Assembly: GCA_934630555.1 (NCBI GenBank)
Contig: CAKTXB010000004.1
Location: 1-25,162 of the forward strand
Source: an uncultured Oscillospiraceae bacterium
GTDB taxonomy: Bacteria > Bacillota > Clostridia > Oscillospirales > Oscillospiraceae
Reading direction: 5' to 3'
DNA length: 25,162 bases
Made by a program: the position numbers and the translations under genes. This document shows, in pieces, positions 16,619-24,850 of the stretch. Below the pieces are notes generated by a model. The model was given only the letters and a program-made list of their open reading frames with translations, did not search any database and was not told the origin of the DNA. The first letter of the stretch is position 1. Every line of letters begins with the position of its first letter.

Positions 16619-17932
16619 TTACTCCTCTTCATCCGCAATACGCTTTTGGAACTCTGCCTGTACCTGTTTTAGCAGACATGGATCCTCAACCAAACGACCG
16701 CCCATCAGTGCAAGCCATTGCGCCGCAAACATTGTGCCGCATTGCCCCATTTCTCCGCCGGCTTGTGCAGTAATTGCCCAGTGGTGACCCGGCGTGTTTT
16801 TAGCAAAACAGGTAACGCAAAGCTCGATGGTCGGAACAGCATGACTGACCAGCGACAGGTCTGTGGATCCCGTCTCGTACTCCACCGTTCCTGCAACAGG
16901 GCAGGGAATGTGGGTGTCGAACTGCGGTTCGATCTGCGGGATCTGCCTGTGAAGCTCCTCTGCGAACCGAACGCAATCCTCGCTAAAGTGAGGCGCTTCC
17001 AAATGCTGCGCGCAGGAAAAGGCCAGTTGGCTCAGCTGATCGTTTACAAGCGTGTGTGTACCTTTCACCAAGAAGCTGCTTTCCACCCGTGTATCAGTCA
17101 TTTGCGCCGCTCCTTGCGCAACCTGGATCACCCGCTGGGTGATCTCATCCAATGCCGCGCGGGTCCGAGCGCGTACAAAGTACCAAACCTGTGCATAGCT
17201 CGGCACAATATTGGGCTTTTCCCCGCTATGTGTATAGACGTAATGCAGCCTTGACCCTTCTGCAATATGTTCACGCAGATAGTTGCAGCCAACGTTCATA
17301 AGCTCCGCCGCATCCAGCGCACTGCGGCCGTTCTGCGGGTCCGCAGCAGCATGGGCGGTACGCCCGTAAAACGAAAACAGGATCGAGTTCATTGCGTTGT
17401 GCATAACGCCGCCGCAGCGCATACGTGTCTGTGGATGCCACGCCAGCATGACGTCCACGTCTCTCAAAAAGCCTTCTTTCAGGAGCTGGCCCTTACCAAA
17501 CATCGTCTCTTCAGATGGGGTACCGTAAAGGATCACACGGCCCGGCGTTCCCTTTTGCCGCAGTACGCTGGCTAAAGCAATGGCCGCTACTGTGCTGCCA
17601 GCTCCCAGGAGATTATGCCCGCAGCCGTGACCAGATCCACCGTCGCTGCCTGTCTGGAACGGCTTCACGGCCTGTCTGAGATCGGGCAGCGCGTCGTACT
17701 CGGCCATAAATCCGATTTTCGGGCCGCTGTCTCCATATGTCGCGCGAAAAGCTGTGGGCTGGCTGCCCAGGCCTTCTTCTACAGTAAAGCCCGCGTCGCG
17801 CAGCGCATTCGCAAGCAGTCTTGCCGATACAGTTTCCTCACCGGCGACCTCAGCCGCTTGCCACACCCCATCGCTCAGTTCCCGCAAAAGCTCAGCCCGC
17901 TGCCGGACCTCCTGTTTGATCTCATTAATCAT
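16619..17932 (-). CDS. M20-family amidohydrolase (AbgB-like)
   Basis: The 437-residue product is a di-metal cytosolic amidase of the M20D group, which cleaves N-acyl or N-carbamoyl bonds of amino acids and aminobenzoyl-glutamate-type substrates. Visible metal and catalytic positions are C104 and H106 in GHGCGHN, E141-E142 in TPSEET, and H166 in AWHPQ, plus a late GSTDLSLVSH segment. A dimerisation domain with GRTAHAAADPQNGRSALDA sits in the middle. The gene starts five bases after the cysteine desulfidase stop with AAGG overlapping that gene. In Pseudomonas ATC breakdown an amidohydrolase removes the carbamoyl group from carbamoyl-cysteine; this protein could play that part here, which is inference from context. 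Confidence 0.88.
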   Translation of the reverse strand: MINEIKQEVRQRAELLRELSDGVWQAAEVAGEETVSARLLANALRDAGFTVEEGLGSQPTAFRATYGDSGPKIGFMAEYDALPDLRQAVKPFQTGSDGGSGHGCGHNLLGAGSTVAAIALASVLRQKGTPGRVILYGTPSEETMFGKGQLLKEGFLRDVDVMLAWHPQTRMRCGGVMHNAMNSILFSFYGRTAHAAADPQNGRSALDAAELMNVGCNYLREHIAEGSRLHYVYTHSGEKPNIVPSYAQVWYFVRARTRAALDEITQRVIQVAQGAAQMTDTRVESSFLVKGTHTLVNDQLSQLAFSCAQHLEAPHFSEDCVRFAEELHRQIPQIEPQFDTHIPCPVAGTVEYETGSTDLSLVSHAVPTIELCVTCFAKNTPGHHWAITAQAGGEMGQCGTMFAAQWLALMGGRLVEDPCLLKQVQAEFQKRIADEEE

Positions 17933-17937
17933 GGTTC

Positions 17938-19218
17938 TTATACCTTATTCTGATTCAAAATGATTTGCAGGATCTCCCGGTCTGTTTGACGCATGCCGTC
18001 CCGTCCGACCCTGCCCATGTTTGCGATCGTTTGCTCTGCATCGTCGCTTGCCACTCCCTGACCGCTGCCAAAGGCATATCCGTTGCGGGACGCCATGGTC
18101 CAGCCCAGCAATCCTGCGCTGACCGCTGCCGCGATCTTGGCTGCGCAGGAAGGCTTTGCACCGTCGCACACGATCCCTCCAACATTACACAGCGTGTTAT
18201 TGATCACCTTTTCGATCATTTTCAGATCCGCACCGTGTAAATACGCAACGCCGCAGGCTGCTCCTGTTGCCGCAGAAACAACTCCGCAGAAGGCGGATAA
18301 ATTGCCGATATATCGTTTTTGCAGCAAAGCAATAAGATTGGAAACCGCCAGCGCGCGATAGAGCGCATCTTGACTGGATCCAAGTTCAGCAGCATATGCA
18401 ATGACCGGCAGGCTGACTGTCATGCCTTGGTTCCCGCTGCCAGAGTTAATGACCACCGGCAGCGGACAACCACCCATTCGTGCGTCCGAACCAGCCGCAG
18501 CCATTGCTGCGGCGCGTACGCGAACGTCGTTTGCGTCGTACTCACGCATCAGCGTTTGACCGATACCAGCGCCATACGTGTGCAGGAGCCCCTCATTGGC
18601 GATTTGGGTATTAAAACGGATCTGCCGGTCAAACAGCTCGCTTACATCTGCCGGACGCAGGTTATCCGCAAATTCAATAATTTCGGAAAGATTCAGCAGC
18701 GCTTTATCATCCTGCTGCGCGGTATAAGACTGCTCGGCCTGCTGCAGGACCTGTCCATTCCGGACGATACGGCAAATATTTGTATGTCCGCCTTCAAGCT
18801 CGACCTCAGCGCTGTCAGTTCCCGCCTGTACGACAACGCGGACATAAAGCGGCGGCGCATTCTCTGCCAATAAACAGTGACAGCGTCCTTGCTGCACGAA
18901 CAGCAGCGCCTTCTCACGATCCGGATCGCTGACCTTCGCCAACACCTCAAGTTCGCGATCTGCATCGCCTGCGATGCAGCCCAGCGCCGCGGCGATCTCT
19001 ACCCCGCAATTACCGCCCGAATTCGGGACCGTAACACTGTGAACATTTTTTATAATATTTCCGCTGCAGTAGATATGGACTTGCTCGGGCGTGGCGCCCA
19101 GCACGGCGCGCGCCTTCGCCGCTGCAAAGGCTATGGCGATCGGCTCCGTACAGCCGGTCGCTGGACGCAGCTCATTGGAAAGGATGCGAAGATACGCTTG
19201 ATAGGTTTTTGTCTCCAT
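17938..19218 (-). CDS. L-cysteine desulfidase (CyuA/CdsB, UPF0597 family)
   Basis: The 426-residue product resembles the iron-sulfur L-cysteine desulfidase of methanogens and E. coli CyuA (YhaM), which converts L-cysteine to pyruvate, ammonia and sulfide. Candidate cluster ligands are C23 in RPATGCTEP, C312 in AFCGV, and C345, C352 and C359 in CNVGGIVCDGAKPSC. Other motifs are NSGGNCGVEIAAALG and NSGSGNQGMTVSLPV. Relatives are related to serine dehydratase subunits, so serine or another beta-substituted amino acid is an alternative. ATG 19218 has AAGGAGG. It sits ten bases after livF and five before the M20 gene, placing cysteine breakdown at the end of this pathway. Confidence 0.88.
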   Translation of the reverse strand: METKTYQAYLRILSNELRPATGCTEPIAIAFAAAKARAVLGATPEQVHIYCSGNIIKNVHSVTVPNSGGNCGVEIAAALGCIAGDADRELEVLAKVSDPDREKALLFVQQGRCHCLLAENAPPLYVRVVVQAGTDSAEVELEGGHTNICRIVRNGQVLQQAEQSYTAQQDDKALLNLSEIIEFADNLRPADVSELFDRQIRFNTQIANEGLLHTYGAGIGQTLMREYDANDVRVRAAAMAAAGSDARMGGCPLPVVINSGSGNQGMTVSLPVIAYAAELGSSQDALYRALAVSNLIALLQKRYIGNLSAFCGVVSAATGAACGVAYLHGADLKMIEKVINNTLCNVGGIVCDGAKPSCAAKIAAAVSAGLLGWTMASRNGYAFGSGQGVASDDAEQTIANMGRVGRDGMRQTDREILQIILNQNKV

Positions 19219-19228
19219 CGCAACCTCC

Positions 19229-19939
19229 TTAGTCGCCGAGATATGCCTGTTTTACTCTGGGATCATTGAGCAGTTCCCGCCCGGATCCCTCCATGATGAC
19301 TTTTCCCAACTCCAACACATAGCCACGGTCGGCGATCGAAAGCGCCATAGACGCATTCTGTTCAATTAAAAGAACAGTTTTCCCCATTTTTCTGATTTTA
19401 AGGATCATCTCGAAGATCTCTTCCACTATGATCGGAGCAAGGCCAAGGCTCGGCTCATCAAGCATGATCAGATCCGGATCCATCATCAGTCCGCGGGCGA
19501 TCGCCAGCATCTGCTGCTCTCCGCCTGACAGGCTCCCGCCGCCCTGCTGAAGCCGTTCCCGAAGTCTTGGGAACAGCGTATAATTTTCTTCCAGCAATTC
19601 CGATATTTTCTGCTTGCTCAGCTTGGGATTGCCCGCCGTTCCGGCGATCAGATTTTCGTACACAGTCAAGCCTGAAAATATTTTGCGGCCCTCCGGCACG
19701 TGTGCCAGGCCCATATGCACGATCCGATCCGGCGCCATATGGGAAACGTCAGTTTCTTTGAATTGGATCGCGCCTTGCTGTTTTTCCACCAATCCGGAGA
19801 TCGCCATTAATGTAGTGGTTTTTCCCGCGCCGTTTCCCCCGATCAGGGTGACGATCTCACCCTTGTGAACGCTGATATTCACCTCGGTCAAAGCACGTAC
19901 ATAACCATAGTTGACCGTAAGTCCCTTGATCTCAAGCAC
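19229..19939 (-). CDS. livF: Branched-chain-amino-acid-type ABC transporter ATPase LivF
   Basis: The 236-residue product is one of the two ATPases of a HAAT-type importer. Walker A GGNGAGKTT is at 34-42, the signature LSGGEQQ at 137-143 and Walker B LIMLDEP at 157-163, followed by LLIEQN. VPEGRKIF is typical of LivF. Its start overlaps the end of livG by eight bases. The substrate is set by the binding protein; the neighbours point to a cysteine-like or heterocyclic amino acid rather than leucine. Confidence 0.95.
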   Translation of the reverse strand: MLEIKGLTVNYGYVRALTEVNISVHKGEIVTLIGGNGAGKTTTLMAISGLVEKQQGAIQFKETDVSHMAPDRIVHMGLAHVPEGRKIFSGLTVYENLIAGTAGNPKLSKQKISELLEENYTLFPRLRERLQQGGGSLSGGEQQMLAIARGLMMDPDLIMLDEPSLGLAPIIVEEIFEMILKIRKMGKTVLLIEQNASMALSIADRGYVLELGKVIMEGSGRELLNDPRVKQAYLGD

Positions 19940-20726
19940 GATTCTTCACCGCCTCTCCCGCAATGAACCCTTTTCCAAAATACGCTTCATGCACATTTTG
20001 ATCCGCCCGAACTGTGTCTGGCGATCCTTCACAGATCTTCTTTCCGAAATTCAGCACCAGGACTCTGTTGCAGGTATTCATAACAAAACGCATATCATGC
20101 TCGATCAGCACGATCGTGTAGCCATCTGCATTTAGAGCACGAATAAACTCTGACAGCTCCATCGTTTCCTGAGGATTCATACCTGCCGCCGGTTCGTCCA
20201 GCAAAAGCAGTTTTGGTCTCAGTGCCAGGGCACGGGCTATTTCTACTTTGCGCTGCACACCGTACGGCAGCATACCGGCCAATGTGCCGCTGTATTTGCT
20301 CAAACCCACTCGCTCCAAAATGATCTCGCTCTCGTCGTTGATCATTTTTTCATCCTGCCGATAGGAGCCCGTGTGGAAGATCGCATCCAAAAACCTTGTT
20401 TTTGTATGCAAGTGAAATCCGATCTTAACATTTTCCTGTACTGTCAAATACTTAAAAAGCTGGATGTTCTGAAAGGTACGAGCCATGCCGCAAGCGGCGA
20501 CCTTATCTGGTGAAAAGCCCGATATGTCCTTATCCTCGAGATACACCTTGCCCTTGGTAGGCGCATAAATGCCCGTGCAGACATTGAAAAACGTAGTCTT
20601 GCCAGCGCCGTTTGGCCCAATGATCCCCAAAACATCCCCTTGGGCAACTTCCATATCCACATTTTCGACAGCTCTAAGACCGCCAAAGTATTTGCATACC
20701 CCTTCAGCACGCAGGAGTTCACTCAT
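19932..20726 (-). CDS. livG: Branched-chain-amino-acid-type ABC transporter ATPase LivG
   Basis: The 264-residue product is the second ATPase. Walker A GPNGAGKTT is at about 37-45. The signature reads LPYGVQRKVEIARAL, where most LivG proteins have LPYGxQRxLEIARAL. Walker B LLLLDEPAAGMNP and VLIEHDM follow, and GMARTFQNIQLF is a typical LivG segment. The ATG shares four bases (ATGA) with the livM stop, so translation is coupled. Confidence 0.95.
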   Translation of the reverse strand: MSELLRAEGVCKYFGGLRAVENVDMEVAQGDVLGIIGPNGAGKTTFFNVCTGIYAPTKGKVYLEDKDISGFSPDKVAACGMARTFQNIQLFKYLTVQENVKIGFHLHTKTRFLDAIFHTGSYRQDEKMINDESEIILERVGLSKYSGTLAGMLPYGVQRKVEIARALALRPKLLLLDEPAAGMNPQETMELSEFIRALNADGYTIVLIEHDMRFVMNTCNRVLVLNFGKKICEGSPDTVRADQNVHEAYFGKGFIAGEAVKNRA

Positions 20727-21715
20727 GATATATCCCCCTTTGGCTTTTTCACTTTGATTTCACGTCCTGCCAGCACGCTGTCCGATGCACCGATCAGGCC
20801 CTGCGGGCGGAACCACATCATAACAATGATCAGCACTCCGTAAGCCACCATTCTCCACTGACCGATCGGTCTGAGAAGCTCGGTCAACGCGTTGATCACC
20901 ACAGATCCGACCAGCGGTCCTACCAAAGTACCGCTGCCGCCAACAATGACCATCGAGAGCATATTGAAGCCCTCGTCTAAAGAATATATCGTGGAATCAA
21001 TAAAGCGGGCATACGGCGCATACGCTGCTCCGATGATGCCGGCCCAAAAGGCTCCGTACATAAAATTGACGGCCTTATAGGCGGGAGTGTTTACGCCCAA
21101 CGAACGGGCGGCAAGCTGATCTTCACGGATCGAGATCCAGGCACGCCCGATACGGGATCGGATGACCCGGCGGGTCACAAACAGAAACACGATCGCGATA
21201 CACAAAAAAATGTAATAGTAGGTGCGTGCGTTTGAAAACTCCAGACCGCCCAGCTGCGGAACGGGGATGTTCTTGATGCCCATTGCACCGCCTGTGACAT
21301 CCGTCCAGTTAAGGGCGATCAATCGAATGATCTCCGAAAAACCCAAAGTAATGATCGCAAGATATACCCCGCGCATTTTGAGCGTTGGCAATGCTACAAG
21401 CAGACCCATCAGTGCGGTCACGACACCGGCCAACGGCAGCAATATCCAGAAGCTGACGCCAAGCCGCGTAGCCAAGAGCGCTTCAACGTACGACCCGATG
21501 CAGAAAAATCCAGCGTGTCCGATGCACATTTGACCACTGTAGCCGTTGATGACATTGAGAGACCCTGCCAGCGTAGCATACATCAGGACCCGGCAAAGCA
21601 GCCCCAGAATATAGTTTTTTGTAACCGCCATCGGCAGCAGAAAAAGCACACACAGCAGCACAAGGAAGCCATATTTTTTTGCAGCTCGGGTAAGACCGTC
21701 CATCACTTTTTTCAT
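20723..21715 (-). CDS. livM: Branched-chain-amino-acid-type ABC transporter permease LivM
   Basis: The 330-residue product is a membrane permease with about ten hydrophobic segments. It has the LivM-type stretches LNVINGYSGQMCIGHAGF near residues 53-70 and the cytoplasmic coupling region with RIGRAWISIREDQLAARSLGVN. It pairs with LivH to form the membrane pore. The start codon directly abuts the livH stop (no gap), with a G-rich ribosome site inside the end of livH. A charged lysine-rich tail precedes the stop. Confidence 0.94.
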   Translation of the reverse strand: MKKVMDGLTRAAKKYGFLVLLCVLFLLPMAVTKNYILGLLCRVLMYATLAGSLNVINGYSGQMCIGHAGFFCIGSYVEALLATRLGVSFWILLPLAGVVTALMGLLVALPTLKMRGVYLAIITLGFSEIIRLIALNWTDVTGGAMGIKNIPVPQLGGLEFSNARTYYYIFLCIAIVFLFVTRRVIRSRIGRAWISIREDQLAARSLGVNTPAYKAVNFMYGAFWAGIIGAAYAPYARFIDSTIYSLDEGFNMLSMVIVGGSGTLVGPLVGSVVINALTELLRPIGQWRMVAYGVLIIVMMWFRPQGLIGASDSVLAGREIKVKKPKGDIS

Positions 21716-22591
21716 TTATGGCCGCCCCCCTTTTTTAGATGCAAATCCCTCTGGGCGGATAAGAAGCATCAGGATCAAGAAAATAAATGCAAAAATATCG
21801 CGGAAGCTGGCAGACGAAAAGGTAATGCCGAGGTTTTCGATGATGCCAAGGCAGAGACCGCCCAGTGCAGAGAGTCGAATATCCGTCAACCCGCCCAGCA
21901 CCGAGGACGAAAACGCTTTCATTCCCAAAGAACCGCCCATAGTTGCCTGGAGCGTCTGATAATAGATAGACAGCAGCATACCGGACACCCCCGCGAGGGC
22001 GCAGCCAACACAGTTGCCGATCATGGCCGTGCGTTTTACATTGATACCGACCATATATGCGGCAGTTTTGTCTTGGCTCACAGCGCGGAGCTTGATCCCC
22101 CAGTGTGTTTTATTGAAAAAGAAGGACAAAACGATAGCGCTTACGATCACCGTGAGGACCACAACGATCTGTATGGATGATATTTGCACGAGCCCCAATT
22201 TGTAGATCTTGTTGTCTACGATATTTAACATAGGCTTTTGGTTCGGGCCAAATATGATCTGAGCAAGGTTTTTGATCACCATACTAAATCCGATCGTGCA
22301 GAGCATAGAGATGTTTCTCGGGGCAGAGAAGAAACGTTCGTAGCAAATCTTGTAGACGCACATTCCCATTAGCCACGCTGCCGAAAAGCTGAGCAGCAGG
22401 CCCAACAGGATATGATTCCCGGCCATTTCAAACGTGTAGTACGCAGCAAATGCGCCGATCATGATCACTTCTCCGTGGGTAAAGGTGACCATGCCCACTA
22501 CGCCCACTACGATCGAGTAGCCAATGGCCATCATCGCGTAAATTGCCCCTTGGCAAACCCCGTTTACCAACTGGTTAAGCAGATATTCCAT
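21716..22591 (-). CDS. livH: Branched-chain-amino-acid-type ABC transporter permease LivH
   Basis: The 291-residue product is the partner permease. It starts MEYLLNQLVNGVCQGAIYAMMAIGYSIVVGV, a typical LivH N-terminus, contains GIKLRAVSQDKTAAYMVGIN in the coupling loop, and ends with LLIRPEGF. ATG 22591 follows AAAGGA. It lies 120 bases after the binding-protein gene, across a stem-loop that may adjust its expression relative to the binding protein. Confidence 0.94.
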   Translation of the reverse strand: MEYLLNQLVNGVCQGAIYAMMAIGYSIVVGVVGMVTFTHGEVIMIGAFAAYYTFEMAGNHILLGLLLSFSAAWLMGMCVYKICYERFFSAPRNISMLCTIGFSMVIKNLAQIIFGPNQKPMLNIVDNKIYKLGLVQISSIQIVVVLTVIVSAIVLSFFFNKTHWGIKLRAVSQDKTAAYMVGINVKRTAMIGNCVGCALAGVSGMLLSIYYQTLQATMGGSLGMKAFSSSVLGGLTDIRLSALGGLCLGIIENLGITFSSASFRDIFAFIFLILMLLIRPEGFASKKGGRP

Positions 22592-22617
22592 CCAAATATC
22601 CTTTCTTTTACTATCAT

Positions 22618-22668
22618 AATCGCTCCCTGCCGAAAGTCAGACGACGCGTTGTTCGACAGGGAGCGATT
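22618..22668 (-). other. Intercistronic stem-loop between livK and livH
   Basis: Arms 22618-22629 and 22657-22668 pair perfectly over 12 bp (AATCGCTCCCTG and its complement). Inner CGAA/TTCG pairing can extend the stem. No T-run follows on the minus strand. Such stems after binding-protein genes commonly protect the upstream message or partly terminate, so that binding protein is made in excess over permease. That role is inferred. Confidence 0.6.
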
Positions 22669-22711
22669 AGTTCATCGTTAATGAATATCTGTGCGCAAAT
22701 GGCTCTGCCGC

Positions 22712-23902
22712 TTATTTGCCTGCAGCTACCTGCTCCGGATAGTCATAGCCAGCACGCTTCACATACTCGCCGTCCACGATCTCACAGATGATATATCTCC
22801 GGTCAAGGCTGCCGGTCTCATCAAATTGGATCCGGCCAGTAAGGCCTCCGGAGAAATCGATGGCTGCAAGCTTATCCCGTACATTTTTCCGAGAAATATC
22901 ATCCCCGCACTGGCGGATCGCTTCAGCGATCAGCAATGCACAATCGTATGCATTCACAGAGTGAACGGTAGGTGCAAAACCGGCGCGGTCAGTGAATTCA
23001 TCACGCCAGGTCATCTCTCTTTCATTTTCGGGATCAAAAAAGAACGGTGTGGTGAGCAGCAGTCCTTCGCAGTTTTCTCCGCACAAGTCGATCAGCTGCT
23101 GCGAGGTGCCAGGCCCGTTGGTCGAAAGCGAAACATCCCATCCGGATGCGCGGATCTGATTGATGATCTGAGCAGTTGCTCCCTGATCCATGATGGCAAT
23201 GTGATCCGGATCGGCTGCTTTCATCTTGGTAATGATGGACGAAAAATCCTTTTCATCCTGCACAAAGCTTGCAGTCTCCACAATGTTCAGTCCGATCTTC
23301 TCTGCCTCATCCACAAAATTGCTCATGGCAGCATTGCCCCAGTCGCTCTCGATGTAGATGATGCCAATATTGTCCACGCCCGCGTATTCCTGAAGAACAT
23401 AGCGTGCATAGTAGCGGCTGTCAGCATCCTGCTTTCCAATAATACCAAAAGTACAATCGTTCATTTCAGTAAAAGCCGGATTGGACGCAGTCGGTGAAAG
23501 GATCGCCATCTCAGCTTCTTTTACGATGGGAGCATCTGCCATACAGGCAGTGGAGGTAAAGTCGCCCAGAACAGCCACGATCTCATCATTGTCAACGTAT
23601 TTCCGGCAGAGGTCGGAGCTTTCCTTTGCGTCTCCCTTGGAATCCTGGAAAACCAGTTCCATCGTGCGTCCGTTGATACCGCCGGCAGCATTGACCTCGT
23701 TCATGGCCATGGTCATGGCGACCTCAAAGCCTTTTCCGAACTCGGCATTGGTGCCGGTCAGAGGGGCCAATACGCCCACCTTGACACTCTTGGATGCATT
23801 CTCCGAAGTGGACGCTGCGTCCTTTGCGGCTGGTGCGCTGCATGCAGTAAAAAGGCTAAGTGTTACCAAAACCACAAGCAAAAAACTAAGCAGCTTTTTC
23901 AT
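22712..23902 (-). CDS. livK: ABC transporter substrate-binding lipoprotein (LivK-like)
   Basis: The 396-residue product starts with a lipoprotein signal peptide (MKKLLSFLLVVLVTLSLFTACS; lipobox LFTAC, so lipid is attached at C21) and then a short alanine/serine linker. The mature part is a type I periplasmic-binding fold: GVLAPLTGTNAEFGKGFE, AAGGINGR, the LVFQDSKGD segment and SPTASNPAFTE. It should sit on the outer face of the membrane and give the importer its specificity. ATG 23902 has AAGGAGA at nine bases. The family covers branched-chain amino acids, amides, urea and aromatic acids; gene context suggests a sulfur-containing amino acid derivative here. Confidence 0.93.
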   Translation of the reverse strand: MKKLLSFLLVVLVTLSLFTACSAPAAKDAASTSENASKSVKVGVLAPLTGTNAEFGKGFEVAMTMAMNEVNAAGGINGRTMELVFQDSKGDAKESSDLCRKYVDNDEIVAVLGDFTSTACMADAPIVKEAEMAILSPTASNPAFTEMNDCTFGIIGKQDADSRYYARYVLQEYAGVDNIGIIYIESDWGNAAMSNFVDEAEKIGLNIVETASFVQDEKDFSSIITKMKAADPDHIAIMDQGATAQIINQIRASGWDVSLSTNGPGTSQQLIDLCGENCEGLLLTTPFFFDPENEREMTWRDEFTDRAGFAPTVHSVNAYDCALLIAEAIRQCGDDISRKNVRDKLAAIDFSGGLTGRIQFDETGSLDRRYIICEIVDGEYVKRAGYDYPEQVAAGK

Positions 23903-23964
23903 TTATACATTCTCCTTACATAAATATATAGTGTAGTAGTTTTTAAATCCCTTCTCGAATGGCT

Positions 23965-23985
23965 GCACCACACTATAAGTGGTGC
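23965..23985. promoter_or_regulatory. Dyad upstream of livK
   Basis: GCACCAC (23965-23971) and GTGGTGC (23979-23985) form a perfect 7-bp dyad with a 7-base centre, about 65-80 bases upstream of the livK start. Downstream on the minus strand is an AT-rich run (TTTAAAAA and TATATATTT) that could include a -10, but I found no well-spaced -35. It is either an operator or an RNA hairpin in the operon message. Confidence 0.35.
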
Positions 23986-24087
23986 TGTGTATATCGGTTG
24001 CGTTCTCCGGCCGAAAGGTCGTTATAAACGGCTTCGGCCGCAGTCCTTTGCATTTCGTCTAACGAACATTGATCATTATGCTGTGTT

Positions 24088-24585
24088 TTACCTTTTGCTG
24101 TAGTGCATGGTGCAGTCCTTCTCACCGTGTGCAAGCGTGTGAGGAAGTTCCATTGAAAAACCTAACAGTTCCAGGATCGCGCGATCTCCATCCATTGCAA
24201 TATCGCACAGCAGCTCGATCCGCTCTTGCGCAAGGTCCATTCTTTTCCAGGCATCTACGAGCGGACAAAAAGTACAATGGACCGTGCCCTTCTTTTCATC
24301 TGCGACAATGTCTGTCTGCGCAAAGGACGCCCTGCCCATTTCGTTCGCAAACCGGGTATTGATGATCTCCTCAATGCTTTCAGGATCTTTTGCGTTGCTG
24401 CGGTAGTTCAATCCGTCCATCTTCCCACAACGGCGCACTGCTCTGCGCAATATGCGCTCAATTTGGTCATTTGGAATACCGGCATTTTCCATCTCCTCAA
24501 ACACAAGGGCCATCCACCGGGCTCGATGCGCTATGGCAGCGCGTTGAATTGCTGCTTTTTCCTCCAAAAAACTATCGTGTTGCAT
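24088..24585 (-). CDS. L-2-amino-thiazoline-4-carboxylate hydrolase family protein
   Basis: The 165-residue protein matches the ATC hydrolase family, named for the Pseudomonas enzyme that opens the thiazoline ring of ATC to carbamoyl-cysteine. Key residues are C104 and C107 in HCTFCPLVDAWK, C127 followed by D128 and D134, and C158 in TLAHGEKDCTMH. Spacing is nearly identical to the C-terminal domain of the fusion protein at 14776-16608 (C472, C476, C495, C525), so the window holds two members. The family is widespread in anaerobes and mostly untested, so the real substrate may differ. ATG 24585 has GGAGGTG upstream and it is the first gene of the operon. No signal peptide: cytosolic. Confidence 0.82.
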   Translation of the reverse strand: MQHDSFLEEKAAIQRAAIAHRARWMALVFEEMENAGIPNDQIERILRRAVRRCGKMDGLNYRSNAKDPESIEEIINTRFANEMGRASFAQTDIVADEKKGTVHCTFCPLVDAWKRMDLAQERIELLCDIAMDGDRAILELLGFSMELPHTLAHGEKDCTMHYSKR

Positions 24586-24604
24586 TTTTTCACCTCCGTT
24601 TCTA

Positions 24605-24634
24605 ATATTATTACTAGTATGTTTATAATAATAT
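24605..24634. promoter_or_regulatory. Inverted repeat over the -10 of the ATC operon promoter
   Basis: ATATTATTA (24605-24613) and TAATAATAT (24626-24634) are perfect 9-bp arms around a 12-base spacer. The right arm covers the -10 box and the predicted start falls in the spacer, so a bound dimer would block transcription. The arms are AT-rich, so chance is not excluded. Confidence 0.5.
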
Positions 24635-24656
24635 CAGCAAGAGCATAAACTGTCAA
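24628..24656 (-). promoter_or_regulatory. Sigma-70-type promoter of the ATC-liv operon
   Basis: On the minus strand a perfect -35 box TTGACA (24651-24656) is followed after exactly 17 bp by a -10 box TATTAT (24628-24633). The predicted start is near 24621, giving a leader of about 36 bases up to the ATG at 24585. This is the best promoter in the window by match and spacing, and it reads straight into the small ATC hydrolase gene. Confidence 0.8.
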
Positions 24657-24810
24657 CAAGAAACTCCAAATTTCACGCTGTATGAACGCATAAAGAATTC
24701 CTTCATTTTTTAGGCAAAATGCCAGTTTTGTAATATTTCTCAATGCGCTTTTTGGAATGCGAAATTATGACAGTGACCAGAATATTCCGAAGTGCGCCAT
24801 GAAAAGCAGC

Positions 24811-24850
24811 AAGAAGCGCTGCGGCCGAACGTGGCCGCAGCGCTTCTTTT
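24811..24850. terminator. Strong hairpin terminator downstream of gnd
   Basis: Arms 24811-24826 and 24833-24848 form a 16-bp GC-rich stem with a 6-base loop. On the plus strand it ends in TTCTTTT; on the minus strand it is followed by GCTGCTTTT. It lies about 200 bases after the gnd stop and upstream of the ATC promoter, so it should insulate the two transcripts. Confidence 0.75.
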
